A stretch of 64,000 bases of DNA from Trichaptum fuscoviolaceum (Eukaryota > Basidiomycota > Agaricomycetes > Hymenochaetales > Trichaptaceae): contig CAJSYZ010000005.1 in NCBI GenBank assembly GCA_910574455.1, positions 4,836,001 through 4,900,000 on the forward strand, in the 5' to 3' direction. Every line of letters begins with the position of its first letter. The stretch's first letter is position 1. Under the pieces are notes generated by a model, which was not told where the DNA came from, made no database searches, and saw nothing but the letters and a program-made list of their open reading frames with translations. The translations under genes and the position numbers were made by a program. Below are positions 60,383 to 64,000 of the stretch, piece after piece.

Positions 60383-63300
60383 TGAGGGCACCTGGACCTC
60401 CAGAGGGCGGACGCACTTCGTTGAAGGAGGTAGATAGCACATTGCTGAGAGACTGGCCGATGCTTGCAGAAGACAAGTAAGTGAAGCCAGAGTGGGGTAT
60501 GACAATATGTTAATTAGGCAAAATGTAGTGCCGGGAAATGTAACGTCTGGGGAAGCCAATGATCACAAGCCCCAGGTCCCGATTTGCGTTTAATGCCCCA
60601 CAATCTAGTTCCTGGCAATCAGTGAAGGAACATTTGTCGAAGATCTAGATAGCCAAGAGTATTTGTCAGCGGCGAGATCGACTCGCAGCAGCATTCGACG
60701 ATACGGAACACGGGGTGCATGGTGCGGCACGTAAATATGTGTGGCTTTATACGAGGATTGGTGAGTACTATCATGAATAAAGAAGAGCTCGTGCGGACGG
60801 GGTTGGTCGTGAGCAAGGAATGTATAGGGTGCGCTAACCGTAGCGACCCAGAGCTCGATCAAAGAGCTTCTCTGATGGGCCGTAGTTGCAGGGAAACCAG
60901 CGACCGTATAACTCTAATCCTCATCCTCTTCGGGCACCCGGAATTTAACAGACCGATCGCATTAATTTAGATCGCAGCTGTACTCCGAGTCGTGCCTGGC
61001 CCCGACAACGCGGCCCGTCCTATAGGAGCCGGCATCAGCACGGCGGCTCTCCTATATCCTGCCATTCTTAGACAGTTTCTACGTAATGTTCTTTCGTGCT
61101 CTTAAAACTTTCAAAGTATTTTGCGAAGAAAATAAGGCCAGCGCTGAGAGAGGATGTTGATAACTGTCTTGTTCGGCTAAAAGTACACTCACCTTTGCGC
61201 ATACTAACAGCTCAGGAAAAGGATGCTTTTTCCATCGGAAAGCACTAAATTTCGGCACGGTCCGAATCGCGCGGTCCTCGTGAGCATCAGTCCAAACTTT
61301 GAGGCGGAGTGGCCAATAGGCTTTCTGAAACTCCTTGGGAGCCTCGCTTCCCATTATGACTCTTGAGCAAACCTGAGGATGAGGACGTCAAAGCTTCAGG
61401 GATCATACTGTTACCGAGACAACGTATCAAATTGCTTCTCTGCCTTTATTGAGTTGGCGCCTGTAGCATCCGTTCACACCGAAACTGAATGAGTGTACGG
61501 AACGGGACAAAGTTCATTGAGTATTCACCGTATACCCTCCCACACGCTGATCTTCAAGACGGTCCCGCAGCTGAAGAGCCTACATGAAGGGCACGGAATG
61601 CCACGCGACGTGAATGTTGAGCGGCTTCATAAGTGAATGAAGTCAATTGAGCTTATGCGGAGCGCCGGCGTCGAGAAGCTGTTAAAGGAAAAGTGTAAGC
61701 CACGAGTTGGAGAAGAGCGATATTTTGGAACCATACGTCAACCGAAGGTCCTTATTCGTAATGAAAGGATCAATTAAGACTACAGAGCGAATTTAGTCAG
61801 TTGAATATAACAATGGTCATCATTTTCCTTGGTGACAACGCAAGTAGTACGCTCACTAGGGTCTCTCCCGAATGTGACTTCAAAAGCAAGTCTTCCTTCT
61901 CCCGAGGTCGGCGAGGAACTGAGAATGAGGATTTTATAGATCGTCCGAAACAACAACGTGCGAGTTCAGTGCAGCCAAGGTTCAGGGTAAATTCTCGCAT
62001 GTAAGGGGCCTTCGCCTAAGGATTAAGTGAAGGGACTGAGGAAGAAACCGAAATCTACAATCAACTCTGACCAGTCGAATGACATGAGGACGTTAACGCC
62101 AATTAGAAAAGATAGCAGAACTGTCGCTTTGATAGTTGTAGGTTCAGCGAGGACATCTATCACGAGGCAGTTTCTAGCAAAGCCTGAGCAGTAGAATTAG
62201 TCGCTAATGTTCAGAAGCCCTTTGACTCTGGTCAGCTGGCGACTTACTGTACGACCAATTCTTTCCCATGTTCACCCGATACATCGTCTACGATTTGATT
62301 CGGAAGCAACGAAGAACGCCTTCGTTCCTTGTTTGATACCGTAGTTTCTCATCGCACAAAGTTGTGCATATAAACATCATCACCAGTCATCACGAAACAT
62401 TTCCTTGTTTGTTGGCGAAAATCCTTATCCTTGATACTCTGTACTTATGTATGTACCGATGTAAGTACCTGAACCTACACATGTGAGAAAAATCGGCAGT
62501 CAGCGAGGTTGAAAATATGCAGGACACATCGATACGTACTAAGACACAGCATGCCCGGGAACTATTGTATGACAAGTCGATACTTCGAACAATTCATTCG
62601 CGGATGATCTACCCCACGGTCTCTACGCAATACCAGGTTGAAGAGGCCGAAGAACGAAAGGCACGATCTTCTGGACACGAGGCTATCGTACGTAATTGCC
62701 TTTCCTAACATTAGGCACAAAATTGAATTATCAACTTTTTTATGGACCGGTCTCATCCCGGCCGGAAGCTTGAAGCCGGTAGAATGTCGGTAGAAACGGA
62801 TTGTTTGGGGCACTCAGCCCGGGTCATGCATTACCAGCTGACACCAATGAGAGACCATACCGCCGTGCGGGGCACAGCGCAATACGAGCTCACTTTCAAC
62901 AACCTGTGACTATCGGTTAGTTCGGTATAAACACTTTTCCGACAGGATAAGATCCTTCGAGCTTACGTTGTACGCCCTAGGCTGAATTTCAACCGGTTAG
63001 AGAAATGGAAGAAAGAAGGCAGTTGATTTTGTTTCCAGGCCGACTGCAACTGCAGCAAATGGCATCAGAACAGGGTTGCTAGAAACGCCACACACGTATA
63101 GTATACATTAGTGACCCTTACAGCGAGTCAAGCAGACTGGACTTTAGCAGAATGGACGCTATTGAGTTTGATAGCAGAAATCTATCCATGATAGTAGATA
63201 ATACTAAGTCAGCGCTGTTGAATGAGCTCCATTCGAAAAAAAGGTGACACACGGCGTAGTACTCCTATGAAACTTCGAGAAAGGGATAGTCGCCATTTGT

Positions 63301-64000
63301 TGTGAGAGGATGTCGCAGAAATGAATATGCTATGTTCACAGTCCGGGGCTAGCCTTGATACGCTAGAGACCATGGGAGCGAAACTGAATTGAGGAGAGTA
63401 AGGGGTATGTTCCTCCGACCTGGTAAGTGGCGAAGAAGAATTAGGAAGGCAAAGGCTCATGTGAAAATCTTCCGCTTCATCTGCAATCAAAGAACTAGGA
63501 TCAGCTTCCGAACGTCTTCATTCCACGCGGTAAAGAACCTTACTGACAATTCTCTTCCTATGCAGCTGCTGTATCTATTTTTTTCTGTCCGCTCAACGTC
63601 TGTGTGAATTGCTGCGGCCGAAAATCAATGTGATCGCTAAAAGAAACAAACGTAAGGAGTTTTGCATGAGCGAGGCGCCCTCACAGTTTCGTGGTCTTTG
63701 CATCTATTTGCAAGATAAGCTGTAACCACCGTGTCACGTCAGAGATCCGATTCATTAAGATAACACTAATCTTCTCACTGACGATGAGAATATATCGGGG
63801 TTTGATTCTTTAGCAAGGGCCGAGGCAGTGCGGTGTTACAGTGGGTGCCCCGATCACTAAGCGTTTGGTGAGAAATCGCCGCTCGAGTTGGAACGAAATA
63901 CACTCCCCAAATTATGAATGAAGTAAGTGTCACAAAGATAGGGCTCTTGACTACAAATCTGAGGCTGAGCCGAGTTTTCTCGGAGTTGCTACCGTTTCTT
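60383..64000. other. 3.6 kb with no recognised gene
   Basis: Short frames on both strands show no known motif. The most gene-like is minus 61354-61079 (91 codons, KVWTDAHEDRAIRTVPKF), with a GTGAGT donor after LLVCAK, but I could not find its next exon. A short hairpin TATAGGAGCCG...CGGCTCTCCTATA lies at 61021-61056. No terminal repeats or tRNAs seen. Confidence 0.4.

Noticed and set aside
61797..62004. Overlapping open frames on both strands
   Set aside because: Both are about 67 codons, with no motif or homologous partner; one cannot be preferred.
1..64000. CRISPR arrays, rRNA operons, telomere repeats, prokaryotic operons
   Set aside because: No regularly spaced repeats, no rRNA-like sequence and no telomeric TTAGGG array were seen.

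Overview
The window looks like nuclear DNA of a basidiomycete fungus, probably an agaricomycete. Genes are dense and cut by many short introns, mostly 47-70 nt, with GT(A/G)AG-type donors, CTAAC/CTGAC-like branch sites and AG acceptors. The recognisable genes are eukaryotic and fungal: a chitin synthase export chaperone, an Argonaute, RPS26, a HIRA/Hir1 chaperone, a Zn2Cys6 regulator and intron-bearing tRNA-Gly genes. All exon models were built by reading splice sites and checking that phases close; nothing was searched against a database.

Layout. 1-15 kb is poor in intact genes. It holds a decayed end of the splicing factor Clf1 (1-705), a transposon-like element with terminal inverted repeats and a large internal palindrome (1333-2544), a second repeat-flanked decayed block (2571-4690), and a multi-pass membrane protein gene broken by one stop codon (5240-7087). 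A long blank stretch and a C2H2 zinc-finger gene (10203-11851) follow, then a MITE-like element (13595-14205) and a truncated copy of the membrane protein gene lying next to a tRNA-Gly. 15.6-26.5 kb holds mainly conserved genes: a short-chain dehydrogenase, Chs7, Argonaute and RPS26, plus a stretch with three homologous intron-like repeats. 27.1-39.3 kb is a large inverted repeat: two arms of about 2.9 kb, each carrying an intact copy of a single-pass membrane protein gene, around a spacer of about 6.3 kb. 40-57 kb mixes lineage-specific genes with a zf-PARP protein, HIRA and a second tRNA-Gly. A Zn2Cys6 regulator lies at 58.3-60.4 kb, and the last 3.6 kb holds nothing I recognise.

The main novelty is a gene family I cannot assign to anything known. 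Six members lie here (16871-18645, 30539-32531, 33664-35828, 40496-42556, 46346-49641, 54223-55791). All carry a signature D-x-P-G-P-G-R-x-L-x3-Y-x3-G-R-x2-E, in one copy or two, followed by helical exons, and the shared introns are mainly in phase 2. They form two subfamilies with different C-termini. One member is internally duplicated. Two members sit between the arms of the inverted repeat. Two have an F-box-like/LRR-like gene as immediate neighbour, one of which is frameshifted. Copy number, divergence, rearrangement and decay point to a fast-evolving accessory locus; its function is unknown.
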